Assembly (NCBI GenBank): GCA_045612065.1
Contig: JAZKYH010000029.1
Location: 1 to 41,336 of the forward strand
DNA: 41,336 bases
Source of the DNA: UBA1189 sp045612065
GTDB taxonomy: Bacteria; Bacteroidota; Bacteroidia; Bacteroidales; Bacteroidaceae
Direction of reading: 5' to 3'
A program made the position numbers and the translations under genes. Under the pieces are notes generated by a model that had not been told where the DNA came from, searched no databases, and worked only from the letters and a program-made list of their open reading frames with translations. This document shows positions 10,544-19,704 of the stretch, in pieces (position 1 is the first letter of the stretch; each line of letters starts with the position of its first letter).

Positions 10544-10569
10544 GGAGTCTCTTAAAGAATTTACTTGGT

Positions 10570-12285
10570 ATGAAAAGAAAATATATTAATTCTATTTTGG
10601 CTTGCAGTGTGGTTGTTGCGCTGACTGCATGTTCCGATGTTTGGGATGAACATTATCAACCCAATCCTACATTGAACGGAAGTGAGAATCTTTGGGAGCT
10701 CATTTCCAATGACCCGGAGTTGGATGACTTTGAGGCGCTCTTACAAGCAACGGGCTATGCCGATATCTTGAAGCAAAACCGCAGCTATACGGTATGGGCA
10801 CCTTCCAATCTTTCTGATGTGCTTGACGTAAAGTCATTAGGTACTGCCAGCGATAGCCTTTTGGAGGTGTATCGTAAGGAGATTGTGGAAAACCACATCG
10901 CGAACTTTAGTTTGGTAGCTGGTGGTGTCCGCGACAAGGAAGATTCGAAGAATTACAAGCGAGTAGTTGTGCTCAATGGTAAGTCTTACCATTTTGAAGG
11001 TTCGGTTGAGAAAGCTTATTCATTTGCGGGCCAACAGTTGAAAGCCTCTAATATTGTAGCAACCAACGGAGTACTTCATAAGATTGACAACGGCGTGCTT
11101 TTCGCTGCTAACATCTGGGAGCAAATGGCAAAGGAAGACTCAATTAGCATACTTTACAATTTCTTGAACAAAGATACTAAGCGTGAGTTCAACGTAAATG
11201 CCAGTGTTGCAGGTCCTATAGTGGATGGTAAGCAAACTTATTTGGACTCTGTATTCACTGTTTCAAACCGCTGGATTGACTGGGGGGGAATCGGCCGATT
11301 GAATACTGAGGACTCAACTTACACCGTGTATGCTTTGACCAATCGTGCTTGGAGTGAATTGTACACCAAGATGAGAAGCTACTACAACTATCCAGAAGTT
11401 CAGTCCAAGGAGGAATTGGGTGGTGAATCGCTCAAAGTGATTGCAGACTCACTTGTAAGAGAGAAAATGTGTGAAAACTTGGTGTTCAGTAACACGGTGA
11501 ACAAAAAGTTTTTCCAAGGTGCAAAAGATACTTTGGTTTCTACACGATACAATATGTTTGTTAACAAGTCGCCTTTCAATAGAGAAGCAGACTCTTTGCA
11601 TAATGGATGTCAGAAGGAGTTGGAGTTGAGTAATGGTACTCTTCATCTCATTGGTGAGGTTAACTTCAATCCTTTCACTTGTTGGCACGATACGATCCGT
11701 GTTCAGGCCGAAAGTTTGCGCGATGGTGAAAATCTGCCTACTGGTACCGCCAGTGCGAGCGAGTCTTTGTATGCCAACACAACGTACGTCCCTGTAGATC
11801 GTGACCATGCGTTGTATGGACAGATTTCTGGTGGTGGTGTTACTGTGTTCCAACCGAGATATGATCCCGCTAAGGATAAGTCTAGACAGCCTAAGTTCCA
11901 TATTTACGCTAAAGATATACTGTCTGCTAATTATAGAATTAGTATTGTGATGGTTCCTGCCCACTTGTTGGATCCCGAAGAGGCGAAATCTACAAAGTCT
12001 AACGTGTTCAATGCCAAATTAGAATATATCAATAGCGAAGGTAATGTAGGTATCAAGAATCTTGTACAAGGAATGACCTACAAACCCGGAGAGAAGGTGG
12101 ATACTATTGTGCTGGCCGAGAATCTGAAAATTGATTTCTGTGAAGCAAATTATAAGTCTTTGACAGGAAAGGATCCCGTGACACGTCTTGTGATAGAGAC
12201 TCCTACGACGTATTCAACCCGATCTAATACAACGGTATATCGTATTGACCAAGTGATGTTTGAACCCGTAAACCCCGAAGATTAA
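10570..12285 (+). CDS. FAS1-domain surface lipoprotein (third in operon)
   Basis: A 571-residue lipoprotein with lipobox LTAC (Cys21) and the sequence SDVWDEHY just after it, an acidic start suited to surface export. Two FAS1-like units can be traced, about 30-185 (SYTVWAPSNLSDVL early, GVLHKIDNGVLF late) and 190-375 (TYTVYALTNRAWSEL, GTLHLIGEVNF). From about 375 a beta-rich tail begins with DTIRVQAESLRDGENL and ends MFEPVNPED. It resembles the tail of the preceding FAS1 protein in position and perhaps in fold. It is followed 29 nt later by the second susC gene. It probably decorates the second SusCD complex, but binding partner and ligand are unknown. Confidence 0.85.
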   Translation: MKRKYINSILACSVVVALTACSDVWDEHYQPNPTLNGSENLWELISNDPELDDFEALLQATGYADILKQNRSYTVWAPSNLSDVLDVKSLGTASDSLLEVYRKEIVENHIANFSLVAGGVRDKEDSKNYKRVVVLNGKSYHFEGSVEKAYSFAGQQLKASNIVATNGVLHKIDNGVLFAANIWEQMAKEDSISILYNFLNKDTKREFNVNASVAGPIVDGKQTYLDSVFTVSNRWIDWGGIGRLNTEDSTYTVYALTNRAWSELYTKMRSYYNYPEVQSKEELGGESLKVIADSLVREKMCENLVFSNTVNKKFFQGAKDTLVSTRYNMFVNKSPFNREADSLHNGCQKELELSNGTLHLIGEVNFNPFTCWHDTIRVQAESLRDGENLPTGTASASESLYANTTYVPVDRDHALYGQISGGGVTVFQPRYDPAKDKSRQPKFHIYAKDILSANYRISIVMVPAHLLDPEEAKSTKSNVFNAKLEYINSEGNVGIKNLVQGMTYKPGEKVDTIVLAENLKIDFCEANYKSLTGKDPVTRLVIETPTTYSTRSNTTVYRIDQVMFEPVNPED

Positions 12286-12314
12286 TGTTCCTATAACACA
12301 AAAAAGTTAAGACA

Positions 12315-15300
12315 ATGAAAACGTATAAAAAACATTTGCAAGCAGTTTTGGCTGTATTCGTACTCCTTTTTGTGTTGCCTGTAGGAATTGTTACAGCACA
12401 AACAGTGGAGGCTGAGAAGGCTCAAACGGAAGAATTGGAAGAAATTGTGGGCGAAGTAGTGGACGCTGCAACTAAAGAACCCCTCGCCGGTGTCCGTGTA
12501 GAGGCGCTTGGTAACAATCGTTACACTACGATGACCAAGGCGGATGGTACTTTTAGTATCAAGTTGCCTAAGCATGTTGTTTCGCTCTATGTATCTACTC
12601 CTGGCTACGAGAGTCTTATCATTAAGGCGCGCCAAAGAAACTATATTTCTATCGCATTGTACGATGAGAAATTCAGTACATACGCGACGAATGGATTTGA
12701 TGTGACTTCAATTGGCGAAGCTGCCATTGATATGTCAACATCTACAACTTTGGAGACTGAAGTACAGAAGCAGTTGGGCTCTCAGGTACGTACGATCACT
12801 CGTTCTGGTACAATGGGTATCGGTAGCTTGTTGATGATGCAGGGTATCAACACACTTAACTCTTCAGCTCAGCCACTTATCGTATTGGATGGTGTGATTC
12901 AGGATTTGCAGGATGGCTATTCGGCTATGCATGATGGTTTCTTCAACAATACATTGGCAGCGATTGATGTGAATGATATTGAGAAGATTACAGTACTCAA
13001 TAATGCTACGGCAATCTATGGCGCCAAAGGAGCCAATGGTGTAATCTTGATTGATACTAAGCGTGGCCATAGCATGGCAACACGTATTGATGCACAAGCG
13101 TTTGCCAGTTTCACTACTGCTCCCCGTTTGCCTCAGATGATGAATGCTGATCAGTATCGCATTTATGCAAATGAATTGCTTAATGGTTCTAGTATTGATG
13201 CTTCCAAGTTGCCCTTCCTTTCTGATGATCAGAGTCGATACAACTACAATGTATTCCATAACGAAACTGATTGGAGTGATTATGTTTATCGTAATGCATG
13301 GGCACAGAATTACCGCGTGAATGTACAAGGTGGTGATGATGCGGCTATGTATAATTTCTCACTGGGTTTTGCTGATGGTACAAATACAATAAAGAGCAGT
13401 GATTTCAATCGTTTGAATATCCGATTCAATACGGATGTAAATCTTGCTAAGATTCTGAAGACTCGTTTCGATATTGCCTATAGCCGTGTCGTTCGTGATT
13501 TGCGTGACGACGGTATCCGTGAGGATATGACAGCTGGTCCTATTGTCTCACCAGGTTTCTTAGCGCTCATCAAGTCTCCATTCCTCTCTCCCTATGCCCA
13601 TAACAATGGAGGACAGTTGACTGAGGCTTTGTCTGGAGCGGATACTTTTGCAAGGGGGATATACTCTACTAATGATAGCTATGCCAATCCTTTGGCTATC
13701 TTTGAGTATGGTGATGGTAACAATAAGAACAATCAGGAATATACCGTATTTAATGTAACGGTCGCTCCTGAACTGACCTTGGGTAAGAATTGGACCATTT
13801 CGACACTCTTCAATTACACATTGCATCGTACAAGTGAAAAGTATTTCCGTCCGATGACCGGTACTCCTGTGTTCTTTATCTCTGGTCTTGGTTCGTCAGC
13901 CAGTGAGGTGCGCTCATTCTTCTCTAAGGAGGAAGAACTCTATAGCGATACTCGCATCAATTGGGGCAAGAATTTTGGCCATCATAACGTAAGTGCATTC
14001 GGTGGTTTCCGCTATTCGAATTTTGCTTATGACTCAAGTTATGCATCATCTCATAACTCAACTAATGATAAGTTGCCTGATGTGACTACTGGTACTGGTA
14101 AGTATGCGAAGACTGACGGCGCGTATGATGTTTGGCGCAACATGAGCTACTATGCTAATGTGGATTATAACTTCCGTCATAAATATTACTTGCAGGGAAG
14201 CTTGGCTGCTGAGACCTCTTCACGCTTTGGTCGTCAGACGGAGGATGGCATCAAGTTAGCTGGCGTTTGCTGGGGACTCTTCCCCTCATTGCAGGCCGGT
14301 TGGTTAGTATCGTCTGAGCCTTTCTTCAATTCATTCTTGATTAACCATTTGAAGTTGACAGCAGGTGTTGATTGGTCTGGTAATGATAATATCAGTAACA
14401 GCGCTGCATTCTGTTATCATGAGAATGTACAGTATTCAAGTGCTTCTATGGGTCTGGTTATCGGTAACATTGAGAACCAAGCTATCCAATGGGAGACAAC
14501 TCGTCGCTTCAATGTTGGTCTTGACATGATTTCATTTAACAATCGTTTGCGCTTGACTGGTAACTTCTTCCATAACGTGACCAATGATTTGTTGACTTTG
14601 AAGAAATTGGATCCGTTAGCGGGTCTTGAATATGCATGGTCAAATGGTGGTTCATTGAGTAATACCGGAGCTTATGCAGGTGTCAACGTCAAGGCTGTGA
14701 ATACCAAGAACTGGAAGTGGGAATTGGGCGCGAGTCTTGGTACCTATAAGAACGTAATTACCGATTTACCAGACCAAACGATTGTCAACGAAAAGTGGAC
14801 AGAGAAGGATGGCGAGCTTCGTGGTTTCACCACTGACATTTATAATGGTACAATCCTTACAGCAGTGGACCACTCGGCTGGTGTATTCTTCGGTTATGAG
14901 ACTGATGGTGTATTCGCTACTACAGCTGATGCATGGGATGCCGAAAAAGGCGACTGGCGTTTGAAAACTCAGGATGTAACAACTGGTGTAGAGACTTCGC
15001 TCGAAGCAGGTGACGTGAAGTTTGTTGACCAGAATGGTGATGGCTTGATTAATGTACACGACCGTGTAATCATTGGTAATCCTAATCCTGACATCTATGG
15101 TAATATCAATAGTAACTTGATGTATAAGAACTTCTCGCTTAGTGCAACCTTCAACTATTCTGTGGGCAACGATGTTTACAACTATCAACGTGCCTTGTTG
15201 GAGAGCGGAAGCAGTTTCTATAATCAGACAGTTGCCGTGACCAACCGTTGGAAGGTAGAGGGTCATGAGACCGATATTCCCAAGGCTACTTATGGTGATC

Positions 15301-15575
15301 CAAAGGGTAATAACCGTTTCTCAGACCGTTGGATTGAGGATGGTTCGTATATCCGTTTGAAGGATGTGACACTCTCATACAAAGTACCCATATCAGCTTC
15401 ATGGTGTCAGGGACTTACAGTATGGGCTTCAGGTACAAACTTGTTGACTTTCTCGAAGTATCTGGGTAGCGATCCTGAATTCTCATTCAGTAACAATGTA
15501 TTGTATCAGGGTATTGACAATGGATTGCTCGCACAGGGTCGCAGTTTCCATCTTGGTGTGAAGATTAACCTCTAA
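12315..15575 (+). CDS. SusC/RagA-family outer-membrane transporter (second pair), no obvious TonB box
   Basis: A 1086-residue SusC homologue. It has a signal peptide (about 1-28, cleavage after VTA), an unusual acidic spacer rich in Glu, a carboxypeptidase-regulatory-like domain at about 43-115 (GEVVDAATKEPLAGVRVEAL), then a plug with DIEKITVLNNATAIYGAKG and NGVILIDTKRG, and a barrel ending LGVKINL. It differs from the first SusC in lacking an EVVV-type TonB-box stretch between regulatory domain and plug: ALYDEKFSTYATNGFDVTSI occupies that place. The plug also lacks the usual RG-S-ING run, having MMQGINTLNSSAQPLIVLDG instead. It is a diverged paralogue rather than a recent duplicate of 3175-6546. 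Its SusD gene starts inside its stop codon. Confidence 0.9.
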   Translation: MKTYKKHLQAVLAVFVLLFVLPVGIVTAQTVEAEKAQTEELEEIVGEVVDAATKEPLAGVRVEALGNNRYTTMTKADGTFSIKLPKHVVSLYVSTPGYESLIIKARQRNYISIALYDEKFSTYATNGFDVTSIGEAAIDMSTSTTLETEVQKQLGSQVRTITRSGTMGIGSLLMMQGINTLNSSAQPLIVLDGVIQDLQDGYSAMHDGFFNNTLAAIDVNDIEKITVLNNATAIYGAKGANGVILIDTKRGHSMATRIDAQAFASFTTAPRLPQMMNADQYRIYANELLNGSSIDASKLPFLSDDQSRYNYNVFHNETDWSDYVYRNAWAQNYRVNVQGGDDAAMYNFSLGFADGTNTIKSSDFNRLNIRFNTDVNLAKILKTRFDIAYSRVVRDLRDDGIREDMTAGPIVSPGFLALIKSPFLSPYAHNNGGQLTEALSGADTFARGIYSTNDSYANPLAIFEYGDGNNKNNQEYTVFNVTVAPELTLGKNWTISTLFNYTLHRTSEKYFRPMTGTPVFFISGLGSSASEVRSFFSKEEELYSDTRINWGKNFGHHNVSAFGGFRYSNFAYDSSYASSHNSTNDKLPDVTTGTGKYAKTDGAYDVWRNMSYYANVDYNFRHKYYLQGSLAAETSSRFGRQTEDGIKLAGVCWGLFPSLQAGWLVSSEPFFNSFLINHLKLTAGVDWSGNDNISNSAAFCYHENVQYSSASMGLVIGNIENQAIQWETTRRFNVGLDMISFNNRLRLTGNFFHNVTNDLLTLKKLDPLAGLEYAWSNGGSLSNTGAYAGVNVKAVNTKNWKWELGASLGTYKNVITDLPDQTIVNEKWTEKDGELRGFTTDIYNGTILTAVDHSAGVFFGYETDGVFATTADAWDAEKGDWRLKTQDVTTGVETSLEAGDVKFVDQNGDGLINVHDRVIIGNPNPDIYGNINSNLMYKNFSLSATFNYSVGNDVYNYQRALLESGSSFYNQTVAVTNRWKVEGHETDIPKATYGDPKGNNRFSDRWIEDGSYIRLKDVTLSYKVPISASWCQGLTVWASGTNLLTFSKYLGSDPEFSFSNNVLYQGIDNGLLAQGRSFHLGVKINL

Positions 15576-17383
15576 TGAAAAACAGAAAAATGATAAAGAC
15601 AATGAAAATCAAATCATGTATAGCGGCATTGCTTGCCGTCTTCACATTGGGAATGACTACCTCTTGTGAGGATATGTTTGATATCACATCGAACCGTGTG
15701 GTTTATGACCATGAGATTAACAGCACTGCTGACTCTGTTTATACCACTTTGGGCGTGTTGCAGTGTATGCGTAAGGTCGCAGACCGTTACATTCTTCTTG
15801 GTGAGGTACGCGGCGATATGGCTGAGATTACCGAATATACGAAGACTTCTCTCCGTAACTTGGCAAACTTTAACTTTGATGATGAGAACGAATACCTCAA
15901 TGTAAGAGATTATTATGCTATCATCAACAACTGTAACTATGCGTTGGCCAAGATGGATACCACACTAGCTATCAACAATCAGCGTGTGTTGCTCGATGAA
16001 TATGCAGCTCTACAGGGTATTCGTGCTTGGACCTATTTGCAGTTAGCTATTAACTATGGTGAGGTTCCTTACTATACCTATCCTATAGTTACGGAGGCTG
16101 ATGTCGATAAGGCGTATACCGAGGGTAAGAAAGATGTCAAGGCCATCACTGAGGATCTTGCTCCTCGTTTGATTCCTTACTTGGACTATGACCTTCCCTC
16201 ATTTGTGAATACTAAGGGTGGTTATCCTGTATTACGATTAGTGCTTGCTGATTTGTACCTTTGGAGTGGTGACTATGAAAATGCAGTGAAATACTTGGAG
16301 GAGTATTTCATGAAGAATAAGAAACGTTCGTACTCAGCATCGGAAGGTATTTATACAGCAATGCAACCTGGATACTTCTCTTTGGGAGGTAAATTCATGG
16401 AATGGGATGGTGATGATAGATTCCTGATTCCCGAATTGGTTACTGGCGCAGAGTTGTATTCCACTACTTCAGGAAAGGAGAATTTGGCTTGGATAGAGAT
16501 GGCTGTTTCTGGTGATGAGGGTATTGCTTCTGAAGTTTCTTCATTGTTCCTCCCTGTGGATGGTAAGGTGTCTTTGAATCCTTCAGCATCTTGGAAGGAA
16601 CTCAGTGGTCAGCAAATGGTATTCAAGTATGCAGAGTTGAAGAACGATAAGGATACGCTGTACCGCACAAACAAGTTAGGCGACATGCGTGCGGAGCAGT
16701 ATATGTTTACTAGTTTTGTTGAGAATGACAATACGGGTGAGATGGAGAGAACTGACGTTTATCTCAAGCATTCTTCATTGTATGTCCAAATTTATCGTCG
16801 TTCTATTGGTTACCTGCGTTGGGCTGAGGCCTTGAATGCATTGGCAAAGGAGCGTCATGAGGTTGCTGCAGACTCTGCTCAGTTGGCAGAGGCGCGTAAC
16901 TTGGCGGTGAACTCATTCTATTTATTGAAGGATGCGTCTAAGGTGTTCTTCCCTGATAGCAGTGAAGTTCAGAAGAAATTCAAGTTTGCAGAGGCTAAGT
17001 ATAAAGCTGAATTCACTGGAGTACATTCAAGAGGTGCTGGTGATGTGGAGCGTGATTCTATATACTATGTATTGGATTCTGTTGTAATTGCTAATCGTTT
17101 GGGTAAGAATGTTGCCGATTTGGATTTCAACGATACCATCGAGTATATTGATAATCTGATTATCGATGAGTTGGCATTGGAGAGCACCTTGGAGGGTAAT
17201 CGTTTTGGTGACCTTGTTCGTTTCGCTAAGCGTCGTCAGGTTTGGGGAGATGCTGAGTATCGCGACTTCTTGGCTAAGCGTGTATCAGAGAGAGGTGGCG
17301 AAGAGGCTCCTGCTGAGGAACGCCAGGCTTTGTATGAGAAGCTGAGCGGTTCGGAAGAGTATTGGTTCCTTCCCTTCAAATAA
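15575..17383 (+). CDS. SusD/RagB-family lipoprotein (second pair)
   Basis: A 602-residue SusD-like protein. The ATG at 15575 overlaps the susC stop by one base (TAATG), suggesting translational coupling. An internal ATG at 15602 gives a tighter signal peptide (MKIKSCIAALLAVF), so the true start may be nine codons later. The lipobox is TTSC, followed by EDMFDIT. Family motifs are YAALQGIRAWTYLQLAINYG in the helical core and LIIDELALESTLEGNRFGDL near the C terminus, where the usual ER-EL-FEG-RW-DL pattern is partly altered. It is the last gene of the seven-gene unit and is followed by an intrinsic terminator at 17403. Confidence 0.88.
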   Translation: MKNRKMIKTMKIKSCIAALLAVFTLGMTTSCEDMFDITSNRVVYDHEINSTADSVYTTLGVLQCMRKVADRYILLGEVRGDMAEITEYTKTSLRNLANFNFDDENEYLNVRDYYAIINNCNYALAKMDTTLAINNQRVLLDEYAALQGIRAWTYLQLAINYGEVPYYTYPIVTEADVDKAYTEGKKDVKAITEDLAPRLIPYLDYDLPSFVNTKGGYPVLRLVLADLYLWSGDYENAVKYLEEYFMKNKKRSYSASEGIYTAMQPGYFSLGGKFMEWDGDDRFLIPELVTGAELYSTTSGKENLAWIEMAVSGDEGIASEVSSLFLPVDGKVSLNPSASWKELSGQQMVFKYAELKNDKDTLYRTNKLGDMRAEQYMFTSFVENDNTGEMERTDVYLKHSSLYVQIYRRSIGYLRWAEALNALAKERHEVAADSAQLAEARNLAVNSFYLLKDASKVFFPDSSEVQKKFKFAEAKYKAEFTGVHSRGAGDVERDSIYYVLDSVVIANRLGKNVADLDFNDTIEYIDNLIIDELALESTLEGNRFGDLVRFAKRRQVWGDAEYRDFLAKRVSERGGEEAPAEERQALYEKLSGSEEYWFLPFK

Positions 17384-17402
17384 TTGATAACGGATAGGTA
17401 AA

Positions 17403-17438
17403 GGCTGCTCCGAGCCATGCTCGGGAGCAGCCTTTTTT
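17403..17438 (+). terminator. Intrinsic terminator of the FAS1/SusCD operon
   Basis: Thirteen-base arms GGCTGCTCCGAGC (17403-17415) and GCTCGGGAGCAGCC (17419-17432) pair with one bulged G around a 3-nt loop. Six T residues follow (17433-17438). Confidence 0.93.
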
Positions 17439-17472
17439 ATTAAATATTGTACGATAAGTCTATTAGTTGTTT

Positions 17473-18681
17473 ATGAAACATCGCTTAATCCTTTCTCTCT
17501 TCTTGCTGTTGGTGATGCAGGTTGCCAATGCTGAGGGATTTACGGTGGTTATTGATGCTGGTCATGGTGGTAAGGACCCTGGTGCAGTGAGTGCCAACGG
17601 CAAAGTACACGAGAAGGATATTACACTTAATGTGGCGCTCACTGTAGGTGAGAGCATCTCAAAGAAGTATCCCGAGGTGAAAGTGCTCTATACACGCAAG
17701 ACCGATAAGTTCGTCGGGCTTAATGATCGTGCCCGTATCGCCAATAAGGCTAATGCAGACCTGTTTATTTCTATTCATGTGAATGCTGCCGAGAATCGTT
17801 CGGCCAAGGGTGCTGAGACCTATACACTGGGTATTGAAGAGGCACGTACAGAACGTAATCTCGAGATTGCCAAGCGTGAAAATGGTGTAATCCTCTTGGA
17901 GGAGAACCATGAGAAAACGTATGCAAACTTTAATCCTAATTCGCCTGAAAGCTATATTATCTTTGAGTATATGCAGAGTGAATTTGTGAAGGAGAGTATA
18001 CATATCGCTCAGTATGTGCAGGAGAACTTTGCAAACGATGCCAATAGGCATGATCGTGGGGTACGTCAAGCGGGTTTCTTGGTTCTTAATGCAACCTCCA
18101 TGCCCAGTATCTTAGTGGAGTTGGGTTATATCAGTAATGCTGAGGAGGCCAAGTACTTGGCTTCTGCATCGGCACAGAAACGCTTGAGCGACTGTATAAG
18201 CAAGGCTTTCGATAAGTATTATGCCGATTTGAGGCGTCTAAGTGGAGATACTCATTTTACTGCAACTTCCTCACAAGAAGGTGCAATGGAGGAATCGGTT
18301 AACGATGAAGAAGTCTCTGCCACTACTGCCTCTTCTTCGTCATCGAAAGCCGAAGAAGTTGATGTACAGGCCGAAAAGGCTTCTACTGCAGTTGTTACCG
18401 TGAAGGAGAAGATACCGGTATTCAAAGTGCAGTTCTTGTCTTCGTCCAAGAAATTGAATAAGGGGGATATTGCCTTTAAGGGCTTGAGCCCTGTGTCTTA
18501 TTATTATGATAAGGGACTTTATAAGTATACTTACGGTGAAACTGCTGATTATAATGAGATCTTGCGCACGAAGAGAAAGGTGAACGAGAAGTTCAAGGAC
18601 GCTTTTATTGTTGCCTTTATTGATGGTGAACGGGTTGATACGCAGTATGCTATCGCGTTGTTCAAGAAACAGAATCCTTAA
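17473..18681 (+). CDS. N-acetylmuramoyl-L-alanine amidase (Amidase_3) with C-terminal SPOR-like domain
   Basis: This periplasmic zinc amidase cleaves the bond between N-acetylmuramic acid and the stem peptide during cell separation. The ATG at 17473 is preferred over an in-frame TTG at 17467. Signal peptide is about 1-20 (ending VANA). Catalytic-domain motifs are VIDAGHGGKDPG (His31), VHEKD (Glu47), ADLFISIHVNA (His102) and SILVELGYISN (Glu216), the expected zinc ligands and catalytic Glu. A Ser/Glu/Ala-rich linker at about 250-300 leads to a tail (VFKVQFLSSSKKL to AFIVAFIDGERV) with the look of a SPOR peptidoglycan-binding domain; this last call is moderate. An MCE-family gene follows 36 nt later, and the two probably share a transcript. 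Confidence 0.93.
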   Translation: MKHRLILSLFLLLVMQVANAEGFTVVIDAGHGGKDPGAVSANGKVHEKDITLNVALTVGESISKKYPEVKVLYTRKTDKFVGLNDRARIANKANADLFISIHVNAAENRSAKGAETYTLGIEEARTERNLEIAKRENGVILLEENHEKTYANFNPNSPESYIIFEYMQSEFVKESIHIAQYVQENFANDANRHDRGVRQAGFLVLNATSMPSILVELGYISNAEEAKYLASASAQKRLSDCISKAFDKYYADLRRLSGDTHFTATSSQEGAMEESVNDEEVSATTASSSSSKAEEVDVQAEKASTAVVTVKEKIPVFKVQFLSSSKKLNKGDIAFKGLSPVSYYYDKGLYKYTYGETADYNEILRTKRKVNEKFKDAFIVAFIDGERVDTQYAIALFKKQNP

Positions 18682-18717
18682 GCTAATTCAAAACGATAAA
18701 TAATACGCAGATAGATT

Positions 18718-19614
18718 ATGAAACGTTTCAGTAAAGAGATGAAAATCGGTGCGACATTTCTTGTCAGCATAATACTGCTATATGTAGGCGTGAATTTTCT
18801 GAAAGGAAACAATGTGTTCTCGAAAGACCGTACCTATTATACCGTAGTCAGCAATGCGGGCGGAGTGGTGGCTTCATCGGTAATTACGACCAATGGATAC
18901 CAGGTGGGAACGGTGAGTCGTGTGGCGTATGACTTTGCTCACCCGAATCGTATCGTGTTGACATTGCGTGTGAGAGAGTCGCTGCGCGTACCGAAAGGGA
19001 GCCGTGCACTGCTTGTAAACTCTTTGTTGGGCGGTGTGAGTATAGATTTGAAATTGTCACAAGAAACTGAGTATTATGCCGATGGGGACACCATTGCAAG
19101 TGGGGTGTCCGGTGGACTGACTGACGAAATAGAGAATGTCATGTTACCGCAGGTCAGTGCTCTTGTACCTAAGGTGGATAGTCTGATTACTGCCTTGACT
19201 GTTTTGGTAGCTAATCCAGCATTGACTCATTCGTTGAACAATGTGGAGAGTCTTACGCAGAAGCTCAATACTACGGCAGATGAACTGAATCAGCTCTTCC
19301 ACAATGAATTGCCACAATTGATGAGTAGTTTGCAGGGAGCCAGTGACAATGTCAAAGGAATAACTGACAACTTGGGAACCTTTGATTATGCTCAAACACT
19401 CTCTCGTGTGGATAGTGTGGTGGCTAATCTCCAAGTTTTGTCAGCTGCTATGACAAGCAACGATAGCAGCATTGGGCTCCTACTCAACGATACAGCATTT
19501 TATAGTAATCTCAATGGGGTGTGCACCAATGCCAATGCGCTTATTGAGGATGTCAAGGCGCATCCCTCGCGCTATATCAATGTCTCGGTGTTCGGAAAGA
19601 GAACAGATAATTGA
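18718..19614 (+). CDS. MCE/MlaD-family lipid-transport protein
   Basis: A 298-residue inner-membrane-anchored periplasmic protein. A single N-terminal membrane helix (IGATFLVSIILLYVGVNFL, about 10-28) is followed by one MCE domain at about 37-118. The domain contains VVSNAGGVVASSVITTNGYQVGTV and the loop GSRALLVNSLLGGVSIDL. The C-terminal half is helical with repeated polar heptads, as in the alpha-helical barrels of MlaD-like proteins. Such proteins carry phospholipids between membranes with an ABC permease and ATPase, but neither partner gene is in this window. It ends just before two strong hairpins at 19617-19704. Confidence 0.9.
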   Translation: MKRFSKEMKIGATFLVSIILLYVGVNFLKGNNVFSKDRTYYTVVSNAGGVVASSVITTNGYQVGTVSRVAYDFAHPNRIVLTLRVRESLRVPKGSRALLVNSLLGGVSIDLKLSQETEYYADGDTIASGVSGGLTDEIENVMLPQVSALVPKVDSLITALTVLVANPALTHSLNNVESLTQKLNTTADELNQLFHNELPQLMSSLQGASDNVKGITDNLGTFDYAQTLSRVDSVVANLQVLSAAMTSNDSSIGLLLNDTAFYSNLNGVCTNANALIEDVKAHPSRYINVSVFGKRTDN

Positions 19615-19616
19615 GT

Positions 19617-19660
19617 AAAATTGGAGCTGTCTGATGAAAAAAAAGGACAGCTCCAATTTT
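19617..19660 (+). terminator. First of two tandem hairpin terminators
   Basis: A perfect 15-bp stem (19617-19631 with 19646-19660) encloses a 14-nt loop containing a run of A. The 3' arm ends in TTTT. It starts two bases after the MCE gene stop. Confidence 0.88.
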
Positions 19661-19662
19661 CT

Positions 19663-19704
19663 AATCAGACGGCTCCAATAAAAATATTGGAGCCGTCTGA
19701 TTTT
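19663..19704 (+). terminator. Second tandem hairpin terminator, related in sequence to the first
   Basis: A perfect 17-bp stem (19663-19679 with 19686-19702) has a 6-nt A/T loop and ends in TTTT at 19701-19704. Its left arm can also pair with the left arm of the preceding hairpin apart from one G-U, so two alternative folds exist. Confidence 0.85.
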
